NCBI RefSeq assembly: GCF_010915725.1
Contig: NZ_JAAIJR010000033.1
Location: 1 to 48,092 of the forward strand
Direction of reading: 5' to 3'
DNA length: 48,092 bases
Source of the DNA: Thiorhodococcus mannitoliphagus
GTDB taxonomy: Bacteria > Pseudomonadota > Gammaproteobacteria > Chromatiales > Chromatiaceae
The notes below the pieces were generated by a model, which made no database searches, had not been told where the DNA came from, and was given only the letters and a program-made list of their open reading frames with translations. Below are positions 48,021-48,092 of this stretch, piece by piece. How positions within the stretch are numbered: the first letter of the stretch is position 1; every line of letters begins with the position of its first letter. The position numbers and the translations under genes were made by a program.

Positions 48021-48092
48021 GAAAGCGTCCATCAACAACTTCCCCCCTTTCGCAAAGGGGGGCTAGGGGGGATTTCGGGCGGCATCGCTCGC
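48021..48092. repeat. Copy C of the dispersed CTTTGCGAAAG repeat, inverted, cut by window edge
   Basis: The reverse complement of copies A and B (CATCAACAACTTCCCC, CCCTTTCGCAAAGGG, GGGGGGATTTCGGGC, GGCATCGCTCGC) starts about 40 bp after the DsrE-like gene and continues past the last base. Confidence 0.85.

Overview
The window looks like chromosomal DNA from a GC-rich, phototrophic purple sulfur gammaproteobacterium (Chromatiaceae). The best single clue is a Tat-exported high-potential iron-sulfur protein of the Allochromatium/Thiocystis type. Gammaproteobacterial gene orders (fur/bamE, rlmE-ftsH-glmM, aat-ate-infA with clpA-clpS) and a complete gamma-type chemotaxis operon agree with this. 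The genus is an inference. No rRNA or tRNA genes were seen.

Layout. (1) 312-13891, minus strand: one long chemotaxis cluster, transcribed cheY-cheA-cheW-mcp-cheR-cheD-mcp-cheB. It is followed by a STAS protein and two tandem receiver/PP2C-type phosphatases, a partner-switching module at the end of a chemotaxis operon. A small IS5-like MITE separates cheB from the STAS gene. (2) 14569-18051: mfd. (3) 18230-21675: the wreck of a type I-C CRISPR-Cas locus. It holds a cas7 gene missing its 5' part, a hicAB toxin-antitoxin pair, cas4, a cas1 that appears to have lost the segment with its catalytic Glu, cas2, and one lone degenerate repeat. (4) 21786-28164: fur, bamE, rnfH, ratA, glmM, ftsH, rlmE. 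(5) 28361-31954: a membrane protein of unknown function, the HiPIP gene, an NlpC/P60 lipoprotein and trxB. (6) 32136-38233: an acyltransferase, aat, ate, infA, clpA and clpS, that is, N-degron tagging and its ClpS adaptor/ClpA unfoldase in one place. (7) 38519-47981: a cold-shock protein, icd, a second MITE-like element, a di-haem cytochrome c peroxidase, a PAS-GGDEF-EAL protein, pdxH, aceA (glyoxylate shunt, competing with icd for isocitrate) and a secreted DsrE-like protein. Short dispersed palindromic repeats fill several gaps, and one copy runs off the right edge.

How the parts work together. CheA, CheW, CheY, CheR, CheB and CheD form a full signalling and adaptation set, but no cheZ is seen. 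The short receptor-like protein before cheB carries a CheZ-like DxxxQ motif and a CheY-binding-like tail, so it may supply phosphatase function. The two phosphatase paralogues have decayed in opposite halves: one lost the phospho-acceptor Asp of its receiver, the other lost its anti-sigma-type kinase domain. Together they look like a split kinase/phosphatase switch acting on the STAS protein. The CRISPR region looks non-functional.
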